A stretch of 64,000 bases of DNA from Sambucus nigra (lineage: Eukaryota; Streptophyta; Magnoliopsida; Dipsacales; Adoxaceae), in NCBI GenBank assembly GCA_949130495.1, contig OX422213.1:58812678-58876677 (forward strand), written 5' to 3'. Shown one piece after another: positions 45,664 to 57,936 of this stretch; the first letter of the stretch is position 1, and each line of letters starts with the position of its first letter. The notes under the pieces were generated by a model. It was not told where the DNA came from. It was given only the letters and a program-made list of their open reading frames with translations, and made no database searches. The position numbers and the translations under genes were made by a program.

Positions 45664-45834
45664 ATCAGGTTCTAGTGTCCTTAGGATCTTTACGGCTTTT
45701 CACATTTCTGCTTGACAATCTTTGATATAGAGCCCTATTATAGGATTGTTGTATTCTCATACGTATGCGCATATACGTTCTTCTGCGAAATTCTTATTTG
45801 TGAGTGAACTCATACAATTCGATTCTCATTCCAG

Positions 45835-47063
45835 ATGATGCCCAGGAGGGAGAGAACAGTTTGGGCAGCAGGGGGAGATGAGACGAGGGAGGCTCGTTAG
45901 GAGCAAGAGCTACCACAGCAACGACCATAGATGATTTTGGCAGCATAGGTCACTGAAAGAGTGACACAGGCAGTTGGAGCAACAGTGGTCACAACGGCAA
46001 GGTACTTTCCACGGGATCCGCCACAAGTGTTAGTGGCGCCGGATGTTCAGACTCACGCGGGGTCGTCGGGATGTAAACAAGAAAGAGAGGTTATCTTAGC
46101 GGGAACCCACCAGAGTTGCAAGGGGGTTCAGGTGTAGTACTAGCGTGTCAAGGAAGAGAGGTATCTAGCGCCTCCTACGCATAGGAGATTGCGATGGGGT
46201 GCGGAAGTAAATGCTAACCACTTTTAGTTGGTGGGAGCGATGCTACAGTGGTGGGAGTTGATCACCACAGTTGAGGAAAGGAACACACTAGCTATTGCAG
46301 AGTTTTGGGTGCGGTTCGACTGCAAGTATTTTCCCCCCAGCGGTTGAGACCGAAATGAGGAGAAAATTTTGTGAGGTGACTCAAAGGGAGACCGTTCAGT
46401 GGCCGATTACGAGGAAGGTTTCACTCGTTGGAAAATTTTTTACCGGATGATGGTAAGCGAGGAAAAGAGAAAGAAAGCAAAGTTTATGGATGGGTTAGTC
46501 TGGAGAATCAGACAACATTTAATTGATAATTCCGCATTAGTAGATTATACTGATGTCATTAACGCAACACTCTGGCACTGTTGGGAATATCGCTTCCACG
46601 TGAAAGGAAGCGGGAAGGGAGTGGGGATTAACCAGTCGGATGAGGCAGAAGGGAACAATACCAGTGGGGTATCCCAACAGAAGACTGGGTTAGATCAGGG
46701 GCAGGATTTCCGGTAAGGAAATCATGCCAAACGATCTAGAACTGGAGACTATCGACGGGATGGCCAGAAATTCCAACAAGGTTGGCATGGAAAGGAGCAG
46801 TGGCAGGGGGAACATATTAGAAAGTGTTTCGTTTGTGGGAAAAGCGAGACACATGAAGGGATATTGCCTTAAGCGAGGAAGGGGTCAACTACAGGACGAG
46901 GTCCTGGATGTACATCCACTAAAGCAAGTCATTTGTGCATTCGGGCAGGGAGAAGATGTTCCAGAACTCGAGAACCAGCCGTTGCAGCTGGAGTATGGAA
47001 GTAATTATTTTACCCTAGGGGCGTGGGGTATATTGTTGAGTGACAAGGAGGATGTCACAGTAT
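45835..47063 (+). pseudogene. Gag remnant of D, internal region 1
   Basis: Starts at ATGATGCCCAGGAGGGAG (MMPRRERTVWAAGGDE...), like other chromovirus gags. The ATG directly follows a splice-acceptor-like TTCTCATTCCAG. Several stops follow. A retrotransposon gag segment is open at 46399-46716 (ADYEEGFTRWK, then FMDGLVWRIRQHLIDN), then a second frame to 47063. The CCHC knuckle at 46824-46865 is split between frames by one extra A in a run of four: two Cys are read in one frame, His and the last Cys in another. This lesion is also in internal region 2. Confidence 0.85.
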
Positions 47064-47296
47064 AAGACTTATTTTTCACTAGAGTTCGCAGGTGAGTCGA
47101 ACTTAGTGGGTGCGTTGGCAGTAGCAGCCATAGCATGTGGGTAAACCTTCCGTAGGGTAGCGGAGTTCCTTAGTATTCTTCATGGGAGAGTGGAGGCGTA
47201 CACTGAGTGATTGGTCAAATTATGCGAGGAATGACTACTTTCGTGAATTATGGGAGTAGGGTTGATGATACTTTTTAAACATCGGCTGGATAGCGA

Positions 47297-47370
47297 TGGA
47301 ATTTAACTATTGTGGATAGTGGAGTTAAGTTTTGGGTGTCCGCGACACCAGGGTATGGTTGGTACTAGGT
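47297..47370 (+). pseudogene. Retropepsin active-site trace, D internal region 1
   Basis: One frame reads IVDSGVKFWVSATPGYG (47309-47359) and then stops. IVDSG matches the aspartic protease triad context. Nothing downstream resembles RT. The same trace is at 53217-53267. Confidence 0.5.
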
Positions 47371-48028
47371 ATCACCGGAGAGGGCGTATAGCCTATATAT
47401 ATGTGGATGTATATATGTTGTATTGCACAGTGCGATGGCACATAGTGAGGTTTTGTGTCCTCACATTTTATCCCTGTAAGTGGGGATGTTTAATGAAGTG
47501 AATCAGGGTGGTTGAATTGATTTTCGAGCAAAGAGAGATAGCTCGGGGTTTATTTTGCGCAAGGACTAGTGGTAGTAAGGGCGCGGTATTTTGTTGTCTT
47601 TGGTAGCATAAGGGTAAGCGTATATTCTTTTGTGTTGAGAGATAAGTATTTATGGGGAGATAGTTGGACGTAGCTTGGGTTGAGTACCCGGACAGTAATT
47701 ATATAAGTAAATATATGTATATGTGATATGACTACGGGTTCGAAGTTATATTACGGGTTACGACTAGCACAGTCGGGTAACTTTCGTGCGATAGAGCGCG
47801 GGGATAGGGTGTATGGGCATCCGGGTTAATTAAGGCAAAATTTTGTGCGGTTAAGCACGGGTATAGGGTGTATGGGCGCCCTGGTAAAGTTAAATGCATA
47901 CTTGTGTAACGTATGGTTAGAATCGGATGGGATAGATATAGCGGGCTTGGAGACACTTGACTAGTGAGTAATATGTGAATACTGGAACACTAGGTTTATC
48001 TTAATTTCGAGGACGAAATTCTTTTGTA

Positions 48029-48040
48029 AGGGGGGAAGTA
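48029..48040 (+). other. Polypurine tract, D unit 1
   Basis: AGGGGGGAAGTA before LTR 2, preceded by TTTCGAGGACGAAATTC. Confidence 0.9.
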
Positions 48041-51000
48041 TGTAACACCCCGTATTTTTGTGCATTTAATATTTAATTAATTCGGGATTTTAAATTACTA
48101 GTGTATTGTAATTTTAATTGAATTAATTATGACAATATATTTATTTAAATATTAATCGGGAAGTGAATGGTTAATGTTTAGGGAAATTTATTTACTAAGT
48201 GAACAGTAATAATTTAATTACGTCATTTCGGGTATTAATGACAAGGTATGCACTTATCCCAACCGGGAGTCGGTATACACTAAATGGGGTGTGAGATAAG
48301 GATTTTTATAAATTAATTCGGATGTCAATTGTGAGTGCGCGGTTGAGTTCGGATGGGTCGAGATAGTCAGAAAAGAGTACCCGGGGGTAGTAATTAGGTC
48401 TCGGGGTATTTTTGGGCATAGTCGGGCCCACACGGGGTGAGTTGGGCCACTTTAATTTAGCCCATTAGGCAAAAAACGGGAATTGTATTTTTAAAACTAA
48501 AGCTAAGAAAAAGAAAATGGGCAGCCAACATTATTCTAACCTAGGGTTTGAGAGGGAGATTGGGGGAAAACAATCAAAAGGCAAATTGGAGGTTATTGGA
48601 GCCAAATTAAGGGATGTCGACGACGGATCAGACCCTACGAACAATTCCAGGCAAGTGGTTAACTGTTTTTACTTCTAAATTGTGATATCCAATTCATATT
48701 TTAGTGATGTGTATACTAAAATTCGTTTTGGGTGTAAATTGGTACAAAATGGGTTTTTGTTTATGGGACACTTGAATGAGATTTAAAGTAAGATTTAGAT
48801 AGGTAATTGATATCTGAATATGTATATATGATTTGAATGAGAAATCCAGAACATAAAAGAGTAGAAATTAAATCTGGAAATTGGATTGTAAAATAGATAA
48901 TTAAATTTTTGTGGAGATAGACCCATTTCGAAAATCATGAGATAAGTAGATAAATTGATTATCCTAAGGTCCCTGGATGTGTAGGATGTGGAATAACTAT
49001 GTTTATGAGGTGGGATAATGTGATTTGAGGTTTAGACTTTGGATTAAAAACCTTAATTTTCGTTAATGGTGAAATTCGGCAAGGAAGGAGAGCTGGAACG
49101 AAGGGATCGATCGATCGATCGGGGGGGCATCGATCGATCGACGATGGTTAATTCTGGGCAGTTCGGCCTGTGTGTGAGATAAGGGGGAAATTAATTATAT
49201 AATAATTTTCATACATTAATTAGTGTTATATAATTATGAAATACATATTCCTAGTAATTATGGAGAATAGTAATTGGGACTAGGAGCAATTTATGTGGGG
49301 AAACTCTATGGAGGAAATTGAGGGATGTTATTCCAAAATAGGGAGATACGGATCAAGTGAGTGAGTCTGGGTATATTGGCTAAGCGACGCCAAGGTAGTG
49401 AATTAAGGTTGGAGATAAAATAATTAATTTAGAGTCGGAATATAGACTCGGGAACATATTAAGTTACGGGCCAAGTGAGCGAGTTCGGGTAAAATGGTTG
49501 TGCGACACCAAGTATTAAATTAATTAATGAGCAATTAATTAAAGTAGAGTCGGACTGTAGACTCGGGAAAGTGGTAAATTAATTAATGTGCAATTAATTA
49601 GCTAGAGTTGGGCTGTAGGCTCGGGAAGGAAATAAATTAATTAGTGTGTAAATTAATTTAAATAGAGTCGGACCACAGACTCGGATTGGTATTAAATTGA
49701 TAATTGTGCTAATTATATAATTAGAGTCGGATTGTAGACTCGGGAAGGTATTAAATTAATAGGTGGGTAATTAATTTAATTAGAGTCGGATGGTAGACTC
49801 AGGGAGGTAATAAGTTAATTTAGGTGATATTAAATTAAATAAGGGTCGAGGTATAGACTCGGGCTATCATTATAGAAATTAATTGGGTGAAATCAATTAA
49901 ATGAAAGTCGGACCATAGACTTGGATTGGTATTAATTAATTAAGTGTGTAAATTAATTAACACAGAGTCGGACCATAGACTCGGGAAAGTATTACATTAA
50001 TTAATGTGAGAATTAATTAAATTAGAGTCAGACCATAGATTCGGGATAATAATAATATAATAAGTGACAAAACTTATTTGGTCGAGTCAGGCAAGAGACT
50101 CGCGATTTCAGGCTAGTGTTTCGGGTTGTGAGTACACGGTAAAGCCGGGGTTTATTTTATATATATATACGGTGTAGTGATAGTATATATATATGTGTAT
50201 ATATTGTGTGTGCTACTAAATATCAGTGATTAGATATTTATTAAATTATATGCTCTAGTGCTATCAACGGAGGTTGCGCGATGTGGGTGAATCCCTTAGC
50301 TTGAGGAGTAGGGTGAGTATATCCCCAGGTCATAGCGTCCGTTATATGGGTGAGGGGCTTATCTCACTTTCAGGGAAGGAATATGAGCGCCTCCACTTCG
50401 TTTTGTTTTGAACTAGGTTGGTGAGCGAATCCAACTTGGGTAACTAGGTAAAGTGAGCACACCTAGTGAGATGGCACTTGAGAGGGAATCATCCAGTGAG
50501 GGTATACTCGGAAGGATGGGTACACGTATTATATATGTGTGGATGTTTTAGTAAGATACATATAATATGATAGTGAATATTATATGTAGGTAATAATACA
50601 GTGTGTGATGTATTTATTTTATATAACTCGGGCTATAGTTATATTCTGTTAATTTATGAGGAATAAATTAAGTTAATCATATGTGGGAATAATACAGTGT
50701 GTGATGTATTTAATTAATATAACTTATGCTATGGTTATATGCTATTAATTAAGAAGGAATTAATTAAGTTAATTGTGAAATAACTTATAATTCAAGGATC
50801 ATTATACTCGGGTTAGAGTAGTATAACAAGGGAAGGTTATACCAGGACTAGTTGGACGGGGTAGTACAACTAGGTGGGGTTAAGGTAACCGGTAGGTGTG
50901 CACAATAGTGGAGGGGTGAGAATGTCCAGAAGGGAGTGCGACACTAACTTAAATATGAAGCGCATTCATGCATTTTAATTACTGCAGTTAATTCACTTGC

Positions 51001-51557
51001 TAAATGTTTTCAAAATGTCTTGGGTTCTAACCCCTTGCTATAAAACTATTTTCAAAACCTTTTAGGTGTCCAGCCACAGGGACGCCAAGATTGATATTCT
51101 ATTCCAGGTACACGGAGCTGCGACATATGTGGATGCTAGCAGGAGTTTGAATTAGACGTATCATTCATTCATTCCTAAAGTAGGAATCTTATATCAGTTT
51201 CAGTTTTATTTAGGGCTTGTCGCCCAGACTTCTCAGTACAGTTTTTCAGGTGTAATTTATTCAGGTGTTGAATATTTGTATTGGATTATTTATTTGGTGG
51301 CCAGTGATTCATTCGGCAAGTTGTGTAATTATTATTCTATTTACTTTCATTCAGTTGTGTGAATGGTTTACATTAATTCCGCATGTACTGTTCTTGTTAA
51401 TTAAAAAGTTAAAATTGGCACCAGCTTTTGGAATACTAGGTGGTTAGTAAGTTTTAAAAAGTTTTCGACAGTGATGCTAAGGATGAACCAACTGGGATTC
51501 CTGTTTTAATTTGGTATAGGACTGATCACCCGGTATTTTATTAGGCGGGGTGTCACA
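48041..51557 (+). repeat. LTR 2 (middle) of D
   Basis: Complete TG...CA LTR flanked by the polypurine tract on the left and a primer site on the right, so it serves both units. No target duplication flanks it. It carries the donor motif at 48649-48656 and the 60-bp array at 49431-50110. Confidence 0.95.
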
Positions 51558-51559
51558 GA

Positions 51560-51571
51560 TGGTATCAGAGC
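51560..51571 (+). other. Primer-binding site, D internal region 2
   Basis: TGGTATCAGAGC two bases after LTR 2. Confidence 0.93.
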
Positions 51572-51742
51572 ATCAGGTTCTAGTGTCCTTAGGATCTGTA
51601 CGGATTTTCACGTTTCTGCTTGACAATCTTTGATATAGAGACCTATTATAGGATTGTTGTATTCTCATACGTATGCGCATATATGTTCTTCTGCGAAATT
51701 CTTATTTGTGAGTGAACTCATACAATTCGATTCTCATTCCAG

Positions 51743-52973
51743 ATGACGCCCAGGAGGGAGAGAACAGTTAGGGCAGCAGGGGGAGATGAGACGGGGGAGG
51801 CTCGTTAGGAGAAAGAGCTACCACAGCAACGACCATAGTTTATTTTGGCAGCATAGGTCACTGAAAGAGTGACACAGGCAGTTGGAGCAATGGTGGTCAC
51901 AACGACAAGGTACTTTCCACGGGATCCGCCACAAGTGTTAGTGGCGCCGGATGTTCAGACTCACGCGGGGTCATCGAGATGGAAACAAGAAAGATAGGAT
52001 ATCTTAGCGGGAACCCACCAGAGTTGCGAGGGGGTTCAGGTGTAGTACTAGCGTGTCAAGGAAGAGAGGTATCTAGCGCCACCTACGCATAGGAGATTGA
52101 GATGGGGTGCGGAAGTAAATGCTAACCACTTTTAGTTGGTGGGAGCGATGCTACAGTGGTGGCAGTTGATCACCACAGTTGAGGAAATGAACACACTAGC
52201 TACTACAGAGTTTTGGGTGCGGTTCGACTGCAAGTATTTTTCCCTCAGCGGTTGAGACCGAAATGAGGAGAAAATTTTGTGAGGTGACTCAAAGGGAGAC
52301 CGTTCAGTGGCCGATTACGAGGAAGGTTTCACTCATTGGCAAAATTTTTACCGGATGATGGTAAGCAAGGAAAAGAGAAAGAAAGCAAAGTTTATGGATG
52401 GGTTAGTCTGGAGAATCAGACAACATTTAATTGATAATTCCGCATTAGTAGATTATACTGATGTCATTAACGCAACACTCCGGCACTGTTGAGAATATCG
52501 CTTCCACGTGAAAGGAAGCGGGAAGGGAGTGGGGATTAACCAGTCGGATGAGGCAGAAGGGAACAATACCAGTGGGGTACCCCAGCAGAAGACTGGGGGA
52601 GATCAGGGGCAGGATTTTCGGTAAGGAAATCATGCCAAACGATCTAGAACTGGAGACTATCGGCGGGATGGCCAGAAAATCCAACAAGGTTGGCATGGAA
52701 GGGAGCAGTGGCAGGGGGAACATATTAGAAAGTGTTTCGTTTGTGGGAAAAGCGAGACACATGAAGGGATATTGCCTTAAGCGAGGCAGGGGTCAACTAC
52801 AGGATGAGGTCCTGGATGTACAACCCCTAAAGCAAGTCATTTGTGCATTCGGGCAGGGAGAAGATGCTCCAGAACTCGAGAACCATCCGTTGCAGCTGGA
52901 GTATGGAAGTAATTATTTTACCCTAGGGGCGTGGGGTATATTGTTGAGTGGAAAGGAGGATGTCACAGTATAA
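51743..52973 (+). pseudogene. Gag remnant of D, internal region 2
   Basis: Second copy of the remnant at 45835-47063. It starts MTPRRERTVRAAGG. It has an extra TGA at about 52490 where copy 1 has TGG, ending the gag segment after 61 codons (52307-52492). The knuckle frameshift (about 52733-52774) is shared with copy 1, so it predates the duplication or insertion. Confidence 0.85.
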
Positions 52974-53936
52974 GACTTATTTTTCACTAGAGTTCGCAGG
53001 TGAGTCGAACTTAGTGGGTGCGTTGGCGGTAGCAGCCATAGCATGTGGGTAAACCTTCCGTAGGGTAGCGGAGTTCCTTAGTATTCTTCATGGGAGAGTG
53101 GAGGCGTACACTGAGTGATTGGTCGAATAATGCGAGGAATGACTACTTTCGTGAATTATGGGAGTAGGGTTGATGATACTTTTTAAACATCGGTTGGATA
53201 GCGATGGAATTTAACTATTGTGGATAGTGGAGTTAAGTTTTGGGTGTCCGCGACACCAGGGTATGGTTGGTACGAGGTATCACCGGAGAGGGCGTATAGC
53301 CTATATATATGTGGATGTATATATGTTGTATTGCGCGGTGCGATGGCACATAGTGAGGTTTTGTGTCCTCACATTTTATCCCAGTAAGTGGGGATGTTTA
53401 ATGAAGTGAATCAGGGTGGTTGAATTGATTTTCGAGCAAAGAGAGATAGCTCGGGGTTTATTTTGCGCAAGGACTAGTGGTAGTAAGGGCGCGGTATTTT
53501 GTTGTCTTTGGTAGCATAAGGGTAATCGTATATTCTTTTGTGTTGAGAGATAAGTATTTATGGGGAGATAGTTGGACGTAGCTTGGGTTGAGTAACCGTA
53601 CAGTAATTATATAAGTAAATATATGTATATGTGATATGACTACGGGTTCGAAGTTATATTACGGGTTACGACTAGCACAGTCGGGTAACTTTCGTGCGAT
53701 AGAGCGCGGGGATAGGGTGTATGGGCACCCGGGTTAATTAAGGCAAAATTTTGTGCGGTTAAGCACGGGTATAGGGTGTATGGGCGCCCTGGTAAAGTTA
53801 AATGCATACTTGTGTAACGTATGGTTAGAATCGGATGGGATAGATATAGCGGGCTTGGAGACACTTGGCTAGTGAGTAATATGTGAATACTGGAACACTA
53901 GGTTTATCTTAATTTCGAGGACGAAATTCTTTTGTA

Positions 53937-53948
53937 AGGGGGAAAGTA
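53937..53948 (+). other. Polypurine tract, D unit 2
   Basis: AGGGGGAAAGTA, with one G-to-A change relative to unit 1, before LTR 3. Confidence 0.88.
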
Positions 53949-56900
53949 TGTAACACCCCGTATTTTTGTGCATTTAATATTTAATTAATTCGGGATTTTA
54001 AATTACTAGTGTATTGTAATTTTAATTGAATTAATTATGACAATATATTTATTTAAATATTAATCAGGAAGTGAATGGTTAATGTTTAGGGAAATTTATT
54101 TACTAAGTGAACAGTAATAATTTAATCACGTCATTTCGGGTTTTAATGACAAGGTATGCACTTATCCCAACCGGGAGTCGGTATACACTAAATGGGGTGT
54201 GAGATAAGGATTTTTATAAATTAATTCGGATGTCAATTCTGAGTGCGCGGTTCAGTTCGGATGGGTCGAGATAGTCAGAAAAGAGTACCCGGGGGTAGTA
54301 ATTACGTCTCGGGGTATTTTTGGGCATAGTCGGGCCCACACGGGGTGAGTTGGGCCACTTTAATTTAGCCCATTAGGCAAAAAAAGGGATTTGTATTTTT
54401 AAAACTAAAGCTAAGAAAAGGAAAATGGGCAGCCAACATTATTCTAACCTAGGGTTTGAGAGGGAGATTGGGGGAAAACAATCAAAAGGCAAATTGGAGG
54501 TTATTGGAGCCAAATTAAGGGATGTCGACGACGGATCAGACCCTACGAACAATTCCAGGCAAGTGGTTAACTGTTTTTACTTCTAAATTGTGATATCCAA
54601 TTCATATTTTAGTGATGTGTATACTAAAATTCGTTTTGGGTGTAAATTGGTACAAAATGGGTTTTTGTTTATGGGACACTTGAATGAGATTTAAAGTAAG
54701 ATTTAGATAGGTAATTGATATCTAAATATGTATATATGATTTGAATGAGAAATCTAGAACATAAAAGAGTAGAAATTAAATCTGGAAATTGGATTGTAAA
54801 ACAGATAATTAAATTTTTGTGGAGATAGACCCATTTCGAAAATCATGAGATAAGTAGATAAATTGATTATCCTAAGGTCCCTGGATGTGTAGGATGTGGA
54901 ATAACTATGTTTATGTGGTGGGATAATGTGATTTGAGGTTTAGACTTTGGATTAAAAACCTTAATTTTCGTTAATGGTGAAATTCAGCAAGGAAGGAGAG
55001 CTGGAACGAAGGGATCGATCGATCGATCGGGGGGGCATCGATCGATCGACGATGGTTAATTCTGGGCAGTTCGGCCTGTGTGTGAGATAAGGGGGAAATT
55101 AATTATATATTAATTTTCATACATTAATTAGTGTTATATAATTATGAAATACATATTCCTAGTCATTATGGAGAATAGTAATTGGGACTAGGAGCAATTT
55201 ATGTGGGGAAACTCTATGGAGGAAATTGAGGGATGTTATTCCAAAATAGGGAGATACGGATCAAGTGAGTGAGTCTGGGTATATTGGCTAAGCGACGCCA
55301 AGGTAGTGAATTAAGGTTGGAGATAAAATAATTAATTTAGAGTCGGAATATAGACTCGGGAACATATTAAGTTACGGGCCAAGTGAGCGAGTTCGGGTAA
55401 AATGGTTGTGCGACACCAAGTATTAAATTAATTAATGAGCAATTAATTAAAGTAGAGTCGGACTGTAGACTCGGGAAAGTGGTAAATTAATTAATGTGCA
55501 ATTAATTAGCTAGAGTTGGGATGTAGGCTCGGGAAGGAAATAAATTAATTAGTGTGTAAATTAATTTAAATAGAGTCGGACCACAGACTCGGATTGGTAT
55601 TAAATTGATAATTGTGCTAATTATATAATTAGAGTCGGATTGTAGACTCGGGAAGGTATTAAATCAATAGGTGGGTAATTAATTTAATTAGAGTCGGATG
55701 GTAGACTCAGGGAGGTAATAAGTTAATTTAGGTGATATTAAATTAAATAAGGGTCGAGGTATAGACTCGGGCTATCATTATAGAAATTAATTGGGTGAAA
55801 TCAATTAAATGAAAGTCGGACCATAGACTTGGATTGGTATTAATTAATTAAGTGTGTAAATTAATTAACACAGAGTCGGACCATAGACTCGGGAAAGTAT
55901 TACATTAATTAATGCGAGAATTAATTAAATTAGAGTCAGACCATAGATTCGGGATAATAATAATATAATAAGTGAGAAAACTTATTTGGTCGAGTCAGGC
56001 AAGAGACTCGCGATTTCAGGCTAGTGTTTCGGGTTGTGAGTACACGGTAAAGCCGGGGTTTATTTTATATATATATATACGGTGTAGTGATAGTATATAT
56101 ATATGTGTATATATTGTGTGTGCTACTAAATATCAGTGATTAGATATTTATTAAATTATATGCTCTAGTGCTATCAAGGGAGGTTGCGCGATGTGGGTGA
56201 ATCCCCTAGCTTGAGGAGTAGGGTGAGTATATCCCCAGGTCATAGCGTCCGTTATATGGGTGAGGGGCTTATCTCACTTTCAGGGAAGGAATATGAGCGC
56301 CTCCACTTCGTTTTGTTTTGAACCAAGTTGGTGAGCGAATCCAACTTGGGTAACTAGGTAAAGTGAGCACACCTAGTGAGATGGCACTTGAGAGGGAATC
56401 ATCCAGTGAGGGTATATTCGGAAGGATGGGTACACGTATTATATATGTGTGTATGTTTTAGTAAGATACATATAATATGATAGTGAATATTATATGTAGG
56501 TAATAATACAGTATGCGATGTATTTATTTTATATAACTCGGGCTACAGTTATATTCTGTTAATTTATGAGAAATAAATTAAGTTAATCATATGTGGGAAT
56601 AATACAGTGTGTGATGTATTTAATTAATATAACTTATGCTATGGTTATATTCTATTAATTAAGAAAGAATTAATTTAGTTAATTGTGAAATAACTTATAA
56701 TTCAAGGATCATTATACTCCGGTTAGAGTAGTATAGCAAGGGAAGGTTATACCAGGACTAGTTGGACGGGGTAGTACAACTAGGTGGGGTTAATGTAACC
56801 GGTAGGTGTGCACAATAGTGGAGGGGTGAGAATGTCTACAAGGGAGTGCGACACTAACTTAAATATGAAGCGGATTCATGCATTTTAATTACTGCAGTTA

Positions 56901-57467
56901 ATTCACTTGCTAAATGTTTTCAAAATGTTTTGGGTTCTAACCCCTTGCTATAAAACTATTTTCAAAACCTTTTAGGTGTCCAGCCACAGGGACGCCGAGA
57001 TTGATATTCTATTCCAGGTACACGGAGCTGCGGCATATGTGGATGCTAGCAGGAGTTTGAATTAGACGTATCATTCATTCATTCCTAGAGTAGGAATCTT
57101 ATATCAGTTTCAGTTTTATTTAGGGCTTGTCGCCCAGACTTCTCAGTACAGTTTTTCAGGTGTAATTTATTCAGGTGTTGAATATTTGTATTGGATTATT
57201 TATTTGGTGGCCGGTGATTCATTCGGAAAGTTGTGTAATTATTATTCTATTTACTTTCATTCAGTTGTGTGAATGGTTTACATTAATTCCGCATGTACTG
57301 TTCTTGTTAATTAAAAAGTTAAAATTGGCACCAGCTTTTGGAATACTAGGTGGTTAGTAAGTTTTAAAAAGTTTTCGACTGTGATGCTAAGTATGAACCA
57401 ACTGGAATTCTTGTTTTAATTTGGTATAGGACTGATCACCCTGTATTTTATTAGGCGGGGTGTCACA
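53949..57467 (+). repeat. LTR 3 of D
   Basis: TGTAACACCCC start and GGGGTGTCACA end, followed by the GTTGC duplication. Its stem-loop at 56324-56348 has fully Watson-Crick arms (CAAGTTGG/CCAACTTG) where LTR 1 has a G that could only wobble-pair. Confidence 0.95.
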
Positions 57468-57472
57468 GTTGC
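57468..57472. repeat. Target-site duplication of D, right
   Basis: GTTGC, matching 42125-42129. Confidence 0.93.
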
Positions 57473-57931
57473 AGGCCATTGTTTAGACGACCTCATTGTT
57501 GACTCTACTTCTAGTTCCTCTTTATCCAGTGGGGGCATGTGTCGCCCTTTTTCCATTATTTAGTTGATATTGTCAGAGATTGTAATTTTTTTAATTTCAG
57601 TATCTTTATTTTGGGATTATTAATGTCGGGATGTTTTCCTTAGTATTTTAGTGTTGGGATTTATTATTGTTGGGTAAACTCTTGAATGCTCATTTTATTC
57701 TTCTACTTATTGTGTGACTCTTTAGACGTTAATGGTTTAAGGCTTTATAACCGGATTTAATAAAATGAGTAAAGGCTTAAATGATTTTGACACTTAGATT
57801 AATTAATTAGGGTGTTTAAATTGGAAAAGTTTTATTTTTCGACAGTGATGCTCATAATGAACCAACTGTTCACCTTGAATTAATTTAATAAAGGAGTGAT
57901 CGCCCGGTATTTAATTAAACGGGGTGTCATA
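57473..57931 (+). repeat. 3' LTR of element C, remainder
   Basis: Resumes AGGCCATTGTTTAGACGACC, as in the 5' LTR at 35366 onward, and ends GGGGTGTCATA. Confidence 0.93.
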
Positions 57932-57936
57932 CATGT
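57932..57936. repeat. Target-site duplication of C, right
   Basis: CATGT, matching 33016-33020. Confidence 0.9.

Larger units (their letters stand above)
42130..57467 (+). mobile_element. Tandem non-autonomous Tekay-like retrotransposon D (LTR-int-LTR-int-LTR)
   Basis: Three LTRs (42130-45649, 48041-51557, 53949-57467; 3520, 3517 and 3519 bp) separate two internal regions of exactly 2391 bp each (45650-48040, 51558-53948). Period is about 5.91 kb. Only one pair of target duplications (GTTGC) flanks the whole unit. Each internal region has a primer site, gag remnants and a protease trace, but is too short for RT, RNase H or integrase. The copies differ at scattered sites only. Confidence 0.95.
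33021..57931 (+). mobile_element. Tekay-like LTR retrotransposon C (split by D), 9.57 kb without the insert
   Basis: LTRs are 33021-35824 (2804 bp) and 39787-42129 joined to 57473-57931 (2802 bp once D and its duplication are removed). The primer site is at 35827, the polypurine tract at 39775-39786 and the duplications are CATGT. The internal region is eroded. It lies within the antisense PF04195-like ORF of Tat element G. The near-equal LTR lengths after removing D confirm the nesting. Confidence 0.93.

Noticed and set aside
47732..47956. Minus-strand 74-residue frame in both D internal regions
   Set aside because: Antisense to pol-position debris; the apparent repeats come from a local duplication of GGGTGTATGGGC words.
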